NCBI RefSeq assembly: GCF_001685025.1
Contig: NZ_MAYU01000021.1
Location: 372,001-436,000, forward strand
Source: Bacillus sp. FJAT-27225
Lineage (GTDB): Bacteria; Bacillota; Bacilli; Bacillales; Cytobacillaceae
DNA: 64,000 nt
Direction: 5' to 3'
Position 1 is the stretch's first letter, and the number at the start of each line of letters is the position of its first letter. Below, piece after piece: positions 1 to 8,965 of this stretch. The notes under the pieces are model-generated. The model searched no databases, was not told where the DNA came from, and saw nothing but the letters and a program-made list of their open reading frames with translations. The position numbers were made by a program, and so were the translations under genes.

Positions 1-61
1 TGTCATCGGTGTACAAAATGGGAATCTGACTGCCTTCCTTTAAGGATTCAGACGTTGACAT
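1..61 (-). other. Window edge: possible 5' end of a minus-strand gene
   Basis: An ATG at 61 on the minus strand opens about 20 codons (MSTSESLKEGSQIPILYTDD) that run off the left edge. It follows the terminator at 101-127, so a new gene starting here is plausible. No convincing Shine-Dalgarno sequence precedes it. A plus-strand frame ending at a TAA near 41-43 could instead be the tail of an upstream gene. The two readings cannot be separated without flanking sequence. Confidence 0.25.
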
Positions 62-100
62 CAAAGATAAATGGCAGCCATAGTTTCTTAATAACCAAAA

Positions 101-127
101 AAACAGCCGCACGTTTTTGTGCAGCTG
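101..127 (-). terminator. Rho-independent terminator of the ribA-ribD-yqfW unit
   Basis: On the minus strand a stem CAGCTGCAC/GTGCGGCTG with an AAAA loop is followed by seven T. It lies just after the stop of the HAD nucleotidase gene, so it probably ends the three-gene transcript. Confidence 0.8.
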
Positions 128-134
128 TAAGTAA

Positions 135-716
135 TCACTTATTGGTTTTGCTTTTTTCCAGAATCTCATCAAGTTCAGACCAGTCTAAAACCCTTGGCAA
201 GTCCAGATGCTTGTTATAGGACTGGTCCTTGATAAAGACCTTAAGCCCTTCCTCTTCAAGCAAAGTATTCAGAACATCCGGCTTGTCGTCAAAATAGTAA
301 TCCAGTTTCAATTCCCGGATAATATTGATCTTCTCCGTATCCTGCATTCCATAAAAGAATCGGCTGTCTTCTACTGGAAACCCATTCTTCTTCATCCACT
401 CTATTGTGCGTTCCCGGTGCCCCTGTGGCCTGGAAGTTATGTAAAAAATTTCATGTCCCTGATCAGCAAGCTTATTTACCGCTTCAACCGCACCCGGGTA
501 AGGGGGACAGTTGGTAAAGTAAATCTCCTCAAGTGAAGATAGCCAGGCTTGTCTGCCTTCATCATCCGTCAAGCCAAAAGGTTCATGTATTTCAACCCGG
601 TTCAGCTTATGAAACTCTTCAAGAGGGACTTGCTTATTGAACTTTTTATTATAGATGCCAAAAGCGTGTTCCCTCAAGCTAATTAATGTGTCATCAATGT
701 CAAATCCCAGCCTCAT
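135..716 (-). CDS. yqfW: HAD-superfamily nucleotidase, YqfW/NT5C-like
   Basis: This 193-residue soluble protein begins MRLGFDIDDTL, the HAD motif I (DxDxT) with nucleophile Asp6 and general acid Asp8. Motif II is the Thr in YITSRP, and the motif IV acidic pair is in YYFDDKPD, which supplies Mg ligands. Length and layout match YqfW and 5'(3')-deoxyribonucleotidase-like phosphatases. The ATG immediately follows the ribD stop, with its SD (AAGGTGA) inside ribD, so the two are translationally coupled. The substrate is unknown. Its place behind GTP cyclohydrolase II and RibD suggests it could dephosphorylate the pyrimidine phosphate made by RibD, a step done by HAD phosphatases in B. subtilis. That role is inference. 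Confidence 0.75.
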   Translation of the reverse strand: MRLGFDIDDTLISLREHAFGIYNKKFNKQVPLEEFHKLNRVEIHEPFGLTDDEGRQAWLSSLEEIYFTNCPPYPGAVEAVNKLADQGHEIFYITSRPQGHRERTIEWMKKNGFPVEDSRFFYGMQDTEKINIIRELKLDYYFDDKPDVLNTLLEEEGLKVFIKDQSYNKHLDLPRVLDWSELDEILEKSKTNK

Positions 717-1820
717 CTAGCTTTCACCTTCCGGATAGACAGGATAGCCGACAAACTTAAAATCTTTGCCAACCTGTGTAATGCTGGTTTCCGTCAGTTC
801 AACCGCATCTTTCATTTTATCAATGCCTGTCCCTTCAAGAAAAGTTGGGGCATTCTTGCCGCCAATCAGCTTCGAGGCAACATAAAGGACGACTTTATCA
901 ATTAGTTTCTGTTCAAGGAAGCTGCCATTGACTGTCCCTCCACCTTCAATCAGAACAGAAGAAACAAGTTTTTCACCAAGGATGGTCATCACATCCTGAA
1001 TGTTGACTCTTTGCTTTCCCTCCGTCTGGAAAATCTCAATTCCTCGGCCGGAGAGCAAATCTGCTTTATCTTTATCATATGTCTGGCTTGTAAAAATCCA
1101 GGTAGGGGCAAGGCCATCGGTAACAACCTTGGATTCGGCCGGAATTTTCAATGACGAATCAAGGACAATTCGGATTGGATTACGTCCATTCGGAATCCGT
1201 GCTGTCAGCTCTGGATCATCCTCAATAACAGTATTTGCACCCACAAGAATGGCCATATTTTCACTGCGGAGGTGATGGACATCGCGCCTTGCATCTGCCG
1301 ACGTAATCCATTTGCTGTCGGATGTATGGCTGGCAATTTTCCCATCAAGAGTGATTCCTGCCTTCATCGTAACAAACGGTTTTTTCTTAACAATAAACTT
1401 ATTGAAAACTTCGTTCATCGTTCTTGACTCTTCCTCACGAATGCCTATTACGACTTCTATCCCTGCATCCTTTAATATCCTGACTCCATTGCCTGCAACA
1501 ACCGGATTCGGGTCTAGCGTTGCAATAACAACCGTATTTAGGCCAGCCTCGACAATTGCTTCTGCACACGGACCCGTACGCCCATGGTGCGAACAAGGCT
1601 CAAGCGTTACATAAATGGTTCCGCCTTTTGCCTTGTCGCCAGCCATTCTGAGTGCATGAATCTCGGCATGCGACTCGCCTGCTTTAAGGTGGGTTCCAAC
1701 CCCGACAATCCGATTGCCATTTACAATTACCGAGCCCACAAGAGGATTTGGGTCTGTCTGCCCTTTCATTGCCCGGGCATTCTGCAGAGCCAAATCCATG
1801 TAAAATTCATGATTAGTCAT
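717..1820 (-). CDS. ribD: Riboflavin biosynthesis protein RibD (deaminase/reductase)
   Basis: This 367-residue bifunctional enzyme deaminates and then reduces the GTP cyclohydrolase II product in riboflavin synthesis. The N-terminal cytidine-deaminase-like half has the zinc motif HAE and PCSHHGRTGPC. The C-terminal half is a dihydrofolate-reductase-like reductase with LDGKIA and a glycine-rich IEGGG motif. I chose the ATG at 1820 (MTNHEFYM), which has an AAGGGGAAG SD and matches the family N-terminus, over an ATG at 1841 with poor spacing. It overlaps the GTP cyclohydrolase II gene by 8 bp and abuts the nucleotidase gene. RibE and RibH are absent here and there is no FMN riboswitch, so this is a partial, possibly specialised set. 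Confidence 0.92.
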   Translation of the reverse strand: MTNHEFYMDLALQNARAMKGQTDPNPLVGSVIVNGNRIVGVGTHLKAGESHAEIHALRMAGDKAKGGTIYVTLEPCSHHGRTGPCAEAIVEAGLNTVVIATLDPNPVVAGNGVRILKDAGIEVVIGIREEESRTMNEVFNKFIVKKKPFVTMKAGITLDGKIASHTSDSKWITSADARRDVHHLRSENMAILVGANTVIEDDPELTARIPNGRNPIRIVLDSSLKIPAESKVVTDGLAPTWIFTSQTYDKDKADLLSGRGIEIFQTEGKQRVNIQDVMTILGEKLVSSVLIEGGGTVNGSFLEQKLIDKVVLYVASKLIGGKNAPTFLEGTGIDKMKDAVELTETSITQVGKDFKFVGYPVYPEGES

Positions 1821-2574
1821 TTGTGACTTCCCCTTGTTCATCTTCCTTTAAGTGTCCGGACCGATTGATTTTGGTTTGCAAATATTTCTTGTTATATTCG
1901 GAAACGTCGCCCCAAAGCGGCTTTCGTCCACTTACTGGCAAACCTGATTCTTTAAGTGCTTCAAGCTTCCTTGGATTATTCGTCATCAAGGTAACCGGCT
2001 TGGAACGGAGTGCCTTCAGTACGGTAATCGCATCATCATAGTTCCGTGCATCGTCAACGAACCCGAGCTTTTCATTTGCCTCTACAGTATCATAGCCTTG
2101 TTCCTGAAGAATGTATGCCATTGCCTTGCTGAAAAGGCCAATACCGCGCCCTTCATGGTTTGCCAGGTAAAAAAGTGCACCTGTTCCGTGCTCGACAATC
2201 ATTTTCATCGACTGCTTCAACTGGAAGCCGCAATCACAACGCTTGCTGCCAAAAATATCTCCAGTATGGCAAATTGAATGCATCCGGATAATCGCGTCAT
2301 CCCCAAATTGGAAGTCACCGTAGACGAGCACACTGGATTGCTGCAGCTCCGCAAGATTTACGTTTGAAAGCTTATCAATAATCCGCTGGAAGTCCTCGGT
2401 CACTTCATCACAATTCAGCCAGCAGTACCATTGAAAGACAACTGTTTCACCGTATAAATTAACTGGCAGCCTGATTGGCCCTACCAGATAAATGGCGCCT
2501 TCGCCTGTTTTAATCAATTGTATTTTATCCTGCAAAGCGATCAGAGCTTCTGATTGTAATTTGGCCTGAGTCAC
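1813..2574 (-). CDS. ribA: GTP cyclohydrolase II (stand-alone RibA)
   Basis: This 253-residue protein opens the guanine ring of GTP to the 2,5-diaminopyrimidine that starts riboflavin and some pyrimidine-derived pathways. The zinc site C-X10-C-X-C is intact (CHTGDIFGSKRCDC), as is EGRGIGL with the catalytic Arg, and DTVEAN. It lacks the RibB (DHBP synthase) domain usual in Bacillus RibBA fusions. The start is taken as GTG 2574, preceded by AAGGAGG with 8 nt spacing. The upstream ATG at 2634 has no SD. It overlaps ribD. No RFN/FMN riboswitch consensus is visible upstream, so FMN control is unlikely. Confidence 0.88.
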   Translation of the reverse strand: MTQAKLQSEALIALQDKIQLIKTGEGAIYLVGPIRLPVNLYGETVVFQWYCWLNCDEVTEDFQRIIDKLSNVNLAELQQSSVLVYGDFQFGDDAIIRMHSICHTGDIFGSKRCDCGFQLKQSMKMIVEHGTGALFYLANHEGRGIGLFSKAMAYILQEQGYDTVEANEKLGFVDDARNYDDAITVLKALRSKPVTLMTNNPRKLEALKESGLPVSGRKPLWGDVSEYNKKYLQTKINRSGHLKEDEQGEVTND

Positions 2575-2724
2575 ATTTAATTCCTCCTTGGGAGTAGTTT
2601 TCTTTATGAATGGTAATTTTATGAACACTATCATAAGTTACATCCTTTTTCAAAGAAATACAACTTTGATGCACTCTTTTTAGCAATGATTGCAGGCCAT
2701 TCCTACTGACTAAAATAAATTTTA

Positions 2725-4413
2725 TTACAGTTTCATTTCAATGAATTCGTCTCTATACGGATTATAATTAAGCCAGTCGTCAAAACTTTCATCATTCACT
2801 TTAAAATAGTTTTTGGCAAAGCGGATAAATTCAATCGTTGCAATCTTTTTACCCGAGTATGTCTTTAAATAGCCAGACAGAAAATTCCATCTATCATTTT
2901 GGCTGTGGGGCTTCATTAACTCCCATAATCGATATGCAGGCTTTAATTGGGTATGGACGATCAAACCACTCGTTGTACTGTAATATTGTTCCGGCGGAAG
3001 GTTCGCTTTACCGCTTTCCCATCCCTTTAATACATTCAAATATTCCAATGTGTATTGAAAGCTTTCTTCCTCCGTTAACTGTTTTCCATCAAGAAAGTAT
3101 AGCGATGCAGCCAATTCAGAAAGGCCGTATTGAAGCCACAAATCCCTGTAACGGTCAAACAGGACTTTCCCATAAAACCATTGCTGGGCTGTTTGCACGA
3201 CAACAGCATGCTCCAACGTTTCCTCTATCCTTGCAAACATACTCATCCCCTCCCTTCTGTTCTCAGGAACAAGAATCAAGCCCGGATAGCTGCCACGGTT
3301 AGCCTTTGTTAAAACAATATCCAACTGTTTATATGGATATGGCCCAAGTTTTTCCTCAAAAAAGGAAACTGCCTCGGCTGCAGCCTTCAGGGCATGTTCG
3401 CCATCAGATTGTTTACCTTGTTCGAAATGGACGCGAATTGTCATATCGTTTACTTTTGCTTCCTCTTGAACAAACCCGTCCAGGAGCATCAGGTACCACT
3501 CATTTAAAGCGTTAGCCTTGATCGTACCTGCAGCTGCCTTTGTCGCAGGATCACTGCCTGATGAGACGATATTGAAATCTTTAAAAAGCTGATAGTGAAT
3601 AGTATACTCTGCCTCCGCGGAAGTGTACGTATCCTTCTGTTCAAAATAAGGCAGAAGATTCCAGCTGCCATCAAAATCCGGTACAAGCGGATACCACTGG
3701 GGTAAGTTATAACTGCCGTTCTCTTGATACATACCTGGGAGTGAAAATGTATACTTTATTTCGATATTTCCTGTTTTTCCTTTGTTTAACGTAGAGGAAG
3801 GGTAAAGCCTTAATCTGTCCTCCTCGAGAAAATACTTAACAGGCTCTCCGTTATACTGGACAGATTCTACCTTTACCTCACCGCCCCCAACCTTTTTTAG
3901 GCATGCTTCAAACGCAAGCCCCCCTTTCGAATAGCACTTTAGTCTTGCATTCGTGCCCATCCGATTCAAATAAAAGTAAAGCAGGATTTCATTCCAGTTT
4001 AGGCTGGATGTATTTGTTAAACCTATCTTCGCCTTAACATTAAATACATTTTCTTTTGGCATCTGGATATCAAAGTTATAGACAGCCTTACTTCCGGTTT
4101 TCAGTACCTCTGGTTTAAAATCAGGACTAAGTCCGGCCTTATTTACTTTAACGGGCCTTTTTCCATGGGATGATTGAACTCCGTCTGTTTTCACAGCCAC
4201 ATCCGCTGAATCACCCTTCATTAGTTGGACGATGAGGCCTTTACTAAAATACATTCCTAATCCGAAAATGATTATAGCAGCGATTAAAACGAGTTGTTTT
4301 TTTCCAAGAAAAACGGTTTGCCTGGTATCGATCCGCTCAAAACTAAATTCTTTATACTTTCGCGAACCTCCTAATCTCTCAAACTCCTTGTTTACGAATT
4401 TGAATTTATCCAT
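2725..4413 (-). CDS. Membrane-anchored M1-peptidase-like protein, catalytically degenerate (copy 1)
   Basis: This 562-residue protein has a cytoplasmic N-terminus of about 38 residues, one membrane segment at about 40-57, and a large outside domain with M1 aminopeptidase architecture. At the zinc site the family HExxHQWF reads VQTAQQWF (residues 406-413), losing both His and the Glu. The downstream Glu ligand of EGFAE is also gone (WLQYGLSEL). The GAMEN exopeptidase motif is not recognisable; the equivalent region has GSYPG...VPE. It is therefore unlikely to be a zinc peptidase and may bind peptides or serve structurally. It lies 23 bp after its paralogue in the same direction, apparently cotranscribed. 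Confidence 0.7.
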   Translation of the reverse strand: MDKFKFVNKEFERLGGSRKYKEFSFERIDTRQTVFLGKKQLVLIAAIIIFGLGMYFSKGLIVQLMKGDSADVAVKTDGVQSSHGKRPVKVNKAGLSPDFKPEVLKTGSKAVYNFDIQMPKENVFNVKAKIGLTNTSSLNWNEILLYFYLNRMGTNARLKCYSKGGLAFEACLKKVGGGEVKVESVQYNGEPVKYFLEEDRLRLYPSSTLNKGKTGNIEIKYTFSLPGMYQENGSYNLPQWYPLVPDFDGSWNLLPYFEQKDTYTSAEAEYTIHYQLFKDFNIVSSGSDPATKAAAGTIKANALNEWYLMLLDGFVQEEAKVNDMTIRVHFEQGKQSDGEHALKAAAEAVSFFEEKLGPYPYKQLDIVLTKANRGSYPGLILVPENRREGMSMFARIEETLEHAVVVQTAQQWFYGKVLFDRYRDLWLQYGLSELAASLYFLDGKQLTEEESFQYTLEYLNVLKGWESGKANLPPEQYYSTTSGLIVHTQLKPAYRLWELMKPHSQNDRWNFLSGYLKTYSGKKIATIEFIRFAKNYFKVNDESFDDWLNYNPYRDEFIEMKL

Positions 4414-4436
4414 AAGTCCTCCCTGCCGATTTTTTC

Positions 4437-6104
4437 CTAAAGCTTAAACGACTCTATGCCTTCATTTGTTGCATATGGATTATAGTCCAGCCACTTGGCA
4501 AACATTCCGTCCCCAACTTTAAAATACTCTTTTGAAAACCGGATAAACTCGAAGCTGGATAACTTTTTCCCGGAATATGTTTCAAGATATGTTCTCAAGA
4601 ACGAAAGTCCCCCATTGGCACCATATGGACGAGAAATCCGCCATAGTTCAACAGCCGGCTGTGCCCTTGTATAAGCGAAATGACCTCCCATTGAACCGCG
4701 ATAGTCGGATAGTGGCAGATTGGAATTCAAATCTTCCCTCACTCCAAAAAAATCATTGACTTCTTGTGCCAGCGCAAAGCTATCTTTCTCACTCCACTTC
4801 TCGTGCTCAAGTAAATATAAGCAGGCAGCAAATTCAGCAAACCCATCCACCATCCATGTATCTTTAAATCGATCTACCTCCACATGCCCATGGAACCATT
4901 GTTGAGCGATACGATAAATTAAGGCGCGATGTTCATCTTCTTCCACTTTAAGGTAAATAGGATTAACCGTTTTTCGCTTTTCAGGAACAAAGACAATTCC
5001 CGGATAACTTCCTTCTCTTTCCTTGGAAAGAATGAGGTCCAGCTGCCTGTAGGGATATTCCCCCAATTTCTCTTCAAAGAAGGAAATCACGTTTGCCGCC
5101 GTTTCAATACTCTGATCCACTCGTGATTCCTGGCCTTTTTCAGCAAAAACCCTTATTGAGAGTTCCTTCACTTTTGTTTCTTTTGCTGCTTTATGAGGCC
5201 AAAGCATGACAAACATCTCAGGAATGCCTTTTTCATTTTGCATTCCAGCCCTTTGAGCCTCTTCCGGGTCGATTCCCGAAGTAACCACATGAAAATCCTT
5301 TACCAGCTCATACGTAAAATCAAAATTGCCGGGAGACGAAGAAGTTAACTGCCATTCCTTCCTGTCAATCTGCGGAACAATCGGGTGCCATTGCAGCAGG
5401 TTATACGTTTCATTTTCAGTGAAAAATTGAGGTAAAGAGAATGTATAATCAAAGTCTACCCTTGCTTTCGTTCTTGAACTGAAAGCCCTCTGAAGGTCAA
5501 GCTTAACAACCGTCTCATCGAATTGATAATTCATTTTTTCTCCGTTGAGTTTGATTGACTTTAATTCAAATGCTCCCCCATCCTTCAAGTTACTGATGCA
5601 TTGATCAACTGCCCATGAAAAGACTCTTTCCTTGCATTTCGCTCTACTTAACTCGCCAACTTGATTCATAGAAAAGTTAAAGGGTATGTTACTTAAATTT
5701 GCTGATGATAGATTCTCGATATCTATCGATGCACTTGCCTCAAATTTGTTTTCCTCTATCATCCTTAAATTCAACTTATAGTCTGCCTTTATCCCAGGAT
5801 TTAACGTTTCTGCCTTGAAATCATCTGGCAGCCCTATTTGCTCCAATTTCATTGCAGGTTCAGCCTGCTCTTTAGGATTTCCTTCTTCGGATGCTGAGTA
5901 GGCTCCCTCTTCCTGATTCTTTCGGGCTTCATCATTCTGAAAAAAGTAAATAGCAGTCCCTACAATTACAACGAGAGCTGCCGCAACAGATAATACAAGT
6001 TTTATCGGTTTTTTCCTTACTTGTGTACCATCATGAAATGTAAATTGCCTTTTCTTTTGGTCAAGCATTTGATAATCCTTGTTTACAAATTCAAATTTGT
6101 TCAT
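4437..6104 (-). CDS. Membrane-anchored M1-peptidase-like protein, catalytically degenerate (copy 2)
   Basis: This 555-residue paralogue of the next gene downstream shares the MNKFEFVNKDY-type N-terminus, a single membrane helix near 35-53 and an outside M1-like fold. The HExxH position reads YRIAQ (397-401) and the third ligand has changed to Asp (WMVDGFAEF), so zinc catalysis is not expected. The start at ATG 6104 has the SD AGGGAGG. An open frame extends upstream to 6326, but it runs through a repetitive element and is not counted. Tandem duplication followed by parallel loss of the active site suggests a retained non-enzymatic role. Confidence 0.7.
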   Translation of the reverse strand: MNKFEFVNKDYQMLDQKKRQFTFHDGTQVRKKPIKLVLSVAAALVVIVGTAIYFFQNDEARKNQEEGAYSASEEGNPKEQAEPAMKLEQIGLPDDFKAETLNPGIKADYKLNLRMIEENKFEASASIDIENLSSANLSNIPFNFSMNQVGELSRAKCKERVFSWAVDQCISNLKDGGAFELKSIKLNGEKMNYQFDETVVKLDLQRAFSSRTKARVDFDYTFSLPQFFTENETYNLLQWHPIVPQIDRKEWQLTSSSPGNFDFTYELVKDFHVVTSGIDPEEAQRAGMQNEKGIPEMFVMLWPHKAAKETKVKELSIRVFAEKGQESRVDQSIETAANVISFFEEKLGEYPYRQLDLILSKEREGSYPGIVFVPEKRKTVNPIYLKVEEDEHRALIYRIAQQWFHGHVEVDRFKDTWMVDGFAEFAACLYLLEHEKWSEKDSFALAQEVNDFFGVREDLNSNLPLSDYRGSMGGHFAYTRAQPAVELWRISRPYGANGGLSFLRTYLETYSGKKLSSFEFIRFSKEYFKVGDGMFAKWLDYNPYATNEGIESFKL

Positions 6105-6176
6105 CGAAAGCTCCCTCCCTCTGGCAAAAGTTTCCCTAAACGAATAGACTCTTTCACCCAGAAAAAGGTTGCAATC

Positions 6177-6397
6177 ATAAAGTGAAACTTCAAACAGTGG
6201 CGATTTTCCACTGTTTGTTAGTCCCGTTCTACTGTCGCTAATTCGCCTAAGAGCGTGCCGAATAAGCGCCACTACGAACCCGATTGGTTCAACTATGCCG
6301 CTGAAGTTCACAGCGGCTAGTTTCACTGTATCTCACCAATCGGGCATTTAGGGTCAGTTGCCTCTGGAAGAGGCTTACTGACACTTAATGCGGGATA
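6177..6397 (+). repeat. Composite palindromic repeat, full copy 1
   Basis: This roughly 220-bp element begins ATAAAGTGAAACTT and ends TTAATGCGGGATA. It contains a GCCGCT...CAGCGGC hairpin, AGTGAAACTT with a later AGTTTCACT, and CCCGATTGG with a later CCAATCGGG. It is closely related to 30864-31079 and 33851-34063, with a variant inverted copy at 26023-26173. It lies in the leader side of the M1-like gene and is unlikely to be coding. Confidence 0.85.
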
Positions 6398-6441
6398 TTT
6401 TTGACAGGGAATCCCTGGACAAGCATCTTGTATTTACAAAA

Positions 6442-6468
6442 GAAAGCCCGCCTAACGGCGAGCTTTCC
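6442..6468 (-). terminator. Terminator of the 222-aa membrane protein gene
   Basis: On the minus strand the stem GAAAGCTCGCC/GGCGGGCTTTC with a GTTA loop is followed by TTTTGT. It sits just beyond the gene ending at 6471. Confidence 0.8.
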
Positions 6469-6470
6469 GG

Positions 6471-7139
6471 TTAACTTTCTGCTTCCATTCTTGCTTCCTG
6501 ATGCCTTTTCGTTGCCCATAATGAGGTAAGTAAAATCAGTTCAAACCCATTAACCGCGGCATTGCTATCCACAGGGATTGGAATTGCACTCCCAAGTCCC
6601 ATTAGAATCACACCAATCGCCATCCACTTCCAGCCTTGCTTTTTCCAGACAGCCAGAGACGAAAAGAGCAGGATCAGTGATACTGCCATGACCATCATCG
6701 GCGGACCACTATTTTGTTCTGCAGGTTCATAACTTAAAACCCCATATTCGGTGTCCGGCTTCAATCTGATGCCCACCGTTTCTGCCGCTAATTCCAACAC
6801 GATTAGAATAACCGTGATAGCCACTGCAATTAGAAAAGAAGGTTTTTGTTTGATCCATCTGACTCCCGCCCGTTTCATGGCTGTCCACGCAAACAATACG
6901 AGGGTAGGAGTAAAAAGCCCATGCAGCCAATAACGCACCAAATTCATGTTCTCTAGGGTTTCCCCCTTACCAATCCAGCTTCCTGAAGCCAATATCGCGT
7001 TATCATAAATAAGGCCTGCTGTTACTAGAAATAAGGCGTTTTCAGGGGAAAGCCAGCCATTCTCTTTATTTATTCTTAAACCCCAAACGAATAAGGCAAT
7101 ATAACAAAAAGCATAGATTATATACAACAGAGTATCCAA
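6471..7139 (-). CDS. Uncharacterised multi-pass membrane protein
   Basis: This 222-residue protein has about six hydrophobic segments, roughly at 3-20, 33-50, 70-90, 103-122, 150-165 and 170-190. It has no recognisable catalytic motif and I do not recognise the family. The start is TTG at 7139, with an AGGAGG SD inside a palindrome (AGGAGGCCTCCT) that could also fold over the start. It is monocistronic, with its own terminator. A membrane location is supported, but no function can be given. Confidence 0.65.
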   Translation of the reverse strand: MDTLLYIIYAFCYIALFVWGLRINKENGWLSPENALFLVTAGLIYDNAILASGSWIGKGETLENMNLVRYWLHGLFTPTLVLFAWTAMKRAGVRWIKQKPSFLIAVAITVILIVLELAAETVGIRLKPDTEYGVLSYEPAEQNSGPPMMVMAVSLILLFSSLAVWKKQGWKWMAIGVILMGLGSAIPIPVDSNAAVNGFELILLTSLWATKRHQEARMEAES

Positions 7140-7374
7140 AAAAGGAGGCCTCCTAACTAAACCTCTATGTCTGGATTACTTTCCCCTTAATATTATTATC
7201 TTAAACGGAAGGCCACACTCGAGGTTTACAGAAGGATTTTAGTATACTGGGAAACAAGTAGCCTATCTTGGAAAAAGTACGACCAATGGAGTAGAGGATT
7301 TAAGGCTTCTGTATGGCAACAAAGCAGTGAATGTAAGATACACTGGGGTTATAAAACGAATTGGAGGTAAAGGA

Positions 7375-7794
7375 ATGTCGAATTCTTGGTCAGAGTTATT
7401 ACCTGTTGTTCAATTCAGAGTGGCACGCCCAACTGATAAATTGCAGGAAGTTGTGGCTTTTTACAGGGACGGGCTTGGCTTGAAGGTTATCGCTTCTTTC
7501 AAAGACCATGAAGGCTACGATGGGGTCATGCTTGGTCTCCCTGACAGCCATTATCATCTCGAATTTACCAGGCATGAATCTGGCAGCCCCTGCCCAGCAC
7601 CAACCGAGGATAATTTGCTAGTTTTCTATATTCCTAACAAGGAAGCGCGGGATAGAATCGCTAAAAGGCTGGCAGAGATGGGCTATCCAGAAGTTGAACC
7701 TGAAAATCCATATTGGAAGAAGGCTGGAATAACAATTGCGGACCCTGACGGCTGGAGAATCGTTTTACAAAATTCGCCGGGGCTGTCCGGATAA
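7375..7794 (+). CDS. VOC (glyoxalase/bleomycin-resistance) family protein
   Basis: This 139-residue protein has the vicinal-oxygen-chelate fold pattern. A first beta-alpha unit, VQFRVARPTDKLQEVVAFY, leads to GLGLKVI, then a metal-type HLEF, and a closing IADPDGWRIVL. Such proteins bind a divalent metal in dioxygenases, glyoxalases or resistance proteins. The substrate cannot be told from sequence. The start is ATG 7375, with GGAGG 7 nt upstream. It is a single gene divergent from the membrane protein gene. Confidence 0.8.
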   Translation: MSNSWSELLPVVQFRVARPTDKLQEVVAFYRDGLGLKVIASFKDHEGYDGVMLGLPDSHYHLEFTRHESGSPCPAPTEDNLLVFYIPNKEARDRIAKRLAEMGYPEVEPENPYWKKAGITIADPDGWRIVLQNSPGLSG

Positions 7795-7868
7795 ACATTA
7801 CATCTTATTTTTTTCACAGTTTACCTTACATGTTCAGAAGAGGATGGATCTATACTTTTCTATTAGAC

Positions 7869-7906
7869 AAAGAAGGCATCAGCGCTAACCTGCTGATGCC
7901 TTCGAT
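7869..7906 (-). terminator. Hairpin between convergent VOC and CPBP genes
   Basis: GAAGGCATCAGC pairs with GCTGATGCCTTC. The minus-strand side continues TTTGTCT, so it best serves the CPBP gene. It may also act for the VOC gene, although the T-tract there is poor. Confidence 0.6.
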
Positions 7907-7929
7907 GTTCAAGATGTGAAAACATTCTT

Positions 7930-8892
7930 TCAAGACGCATGACTGTGTCCGGCAAACTTTTTTAACGACAAAATCCCAAAAATAGAAAACGCAATAATGG
8001 ACCAAACAAACGATAGTTTAGGATTTATATTGGATACAACAAACAAAGAAGGAATATTCCCGTATACCGTGCTATCCATTGTTACGAACCAGCCAATGAA
8101 CATATTGTTTGCTGCATGCGCGCCAATTGAGAGTTCGGCACTGTTTGTACGGGCCGTGATATAGCACCATATCACACCTGAAAGAACATAATCCGCACCA
8201 ACGAAGACGGCCGAATAGCCCATTTCCGGATTTGAAAAATGCAATGCTCCGAAGATGCCTCCTGCTATGACCGATAAAGCAAGTGGTGTGGAGACCAGCC
8301 TTCCAACCCACTGCATCAAATACCCCCTAAAAAACACCTCTTCCGTGGTCGTCTGAATTGGTGTCAAAACCAGTACCGATAAAAACAAGAGCCAAAAATC
8401 GATAGAATCAAAAGTATTGAAGGAATAATCTTCTGGGTTCATTAAAAAATCGGCGGCAGTAGTTCCTGTGAGCAGACAAAAAAACAGCGCAAAGCCCCAA
8501 AAAATCTTTTTCCAATTTATACTCCTATAAGGGGTTACCAGGCTGATTAAGCCCCTTTTATGAACAAGTCGTATCCAAAGTGCAATACCGCCAAGCCAAA
8601 ACACATAAATCAAATGGGAAAACACAAAATCATACACCGGATTCACATTTACCCATATCATCTTGTCACTGTCATAGTATGTACCTGGGTTTCCTCCAAA
8701 CCACCCATCCATCACCAGGGAATAAACCGCAGAGCCGATAAACATAAAAATCATGATAAGTACGAAAGAGCATATGTACCTCTTCCAATTGTTTTTTCCC
8801 ACCTTAATGTTTATAAAATCTTCCTTCAAACACTCCACCTTCCCCTTCTTTGCTCCTCCTACGGCCTGTACACCTTCTTCTAGTCTATTCAC
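7930..8892 (-). CDS. CPBP family intramembrane glutamic protease (CAAX/ABI type)
   Basis: This protein of up to 320 residues has about eight membrane segments. The three ABI/CPBP motifs are present: EExxxR in TEEVFFRGYL, a conserved FxxxH in FGALHF, and the HAANN motif near the C-terminus. Family members cleave membrane substrates or take part in bacteriocin self-immunity. The start is uncertain. GTG 8892 lacks a clear SD, while GTG 8838 and TTG 8829 follow purine-rich GGGGAAG or GGTGG sequences. No bacteriocin gene is adjacent. Confidence 0.85.
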   Translation of the reverse strand: MNRLEEGVQAVGGAKKGKVECLKEDFINIKVGKNNWKRYICSFVLIMIFMFIGSAVYSLVMDGWFGGNPGTYYDSDKMIWVNVNPVYDFVFSHLIYVFWLGGIALWIRLVHKRGLISLVTPYRSINWKKIFWGFALFFCLLTGTTAADFLMNPEDYSFNTFDSIDFWLLFLSVLVLTPIQTTTEEVFFRGYLMQWVGRLVSTPLALSVIAGGIFGALHFSNPEMGYSAVFVGADYVLSGVIWCYITARTNSAELSIGAHAANNMFIGWFVTMDSTVYGNIPSLFVVSNINPKLSFVWSIIAFSIFGILSLKKFAGHSHAS

Positions 8893-8965
8893 TCAATGAT
8901 TAATAATGAACCCTTGCAGGAAACGCCCTATCGAATAGTTCCTGAGAATAGTTGAAAAAGGAAAA

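Noticed and set aside
2575-2720. FMN (RFN) riboswitch upstream of ribA
   Set aside because: None of the conserved RFN blocks is present; only a weak promoter-like TTTCTT-17-TATGAT is visible.
6105-6326. Upstream in-frame extension of the second M1-like gene
   Set aside because: It runs through the palindromic repeat, and a good SD directly precedes ATG 6104.
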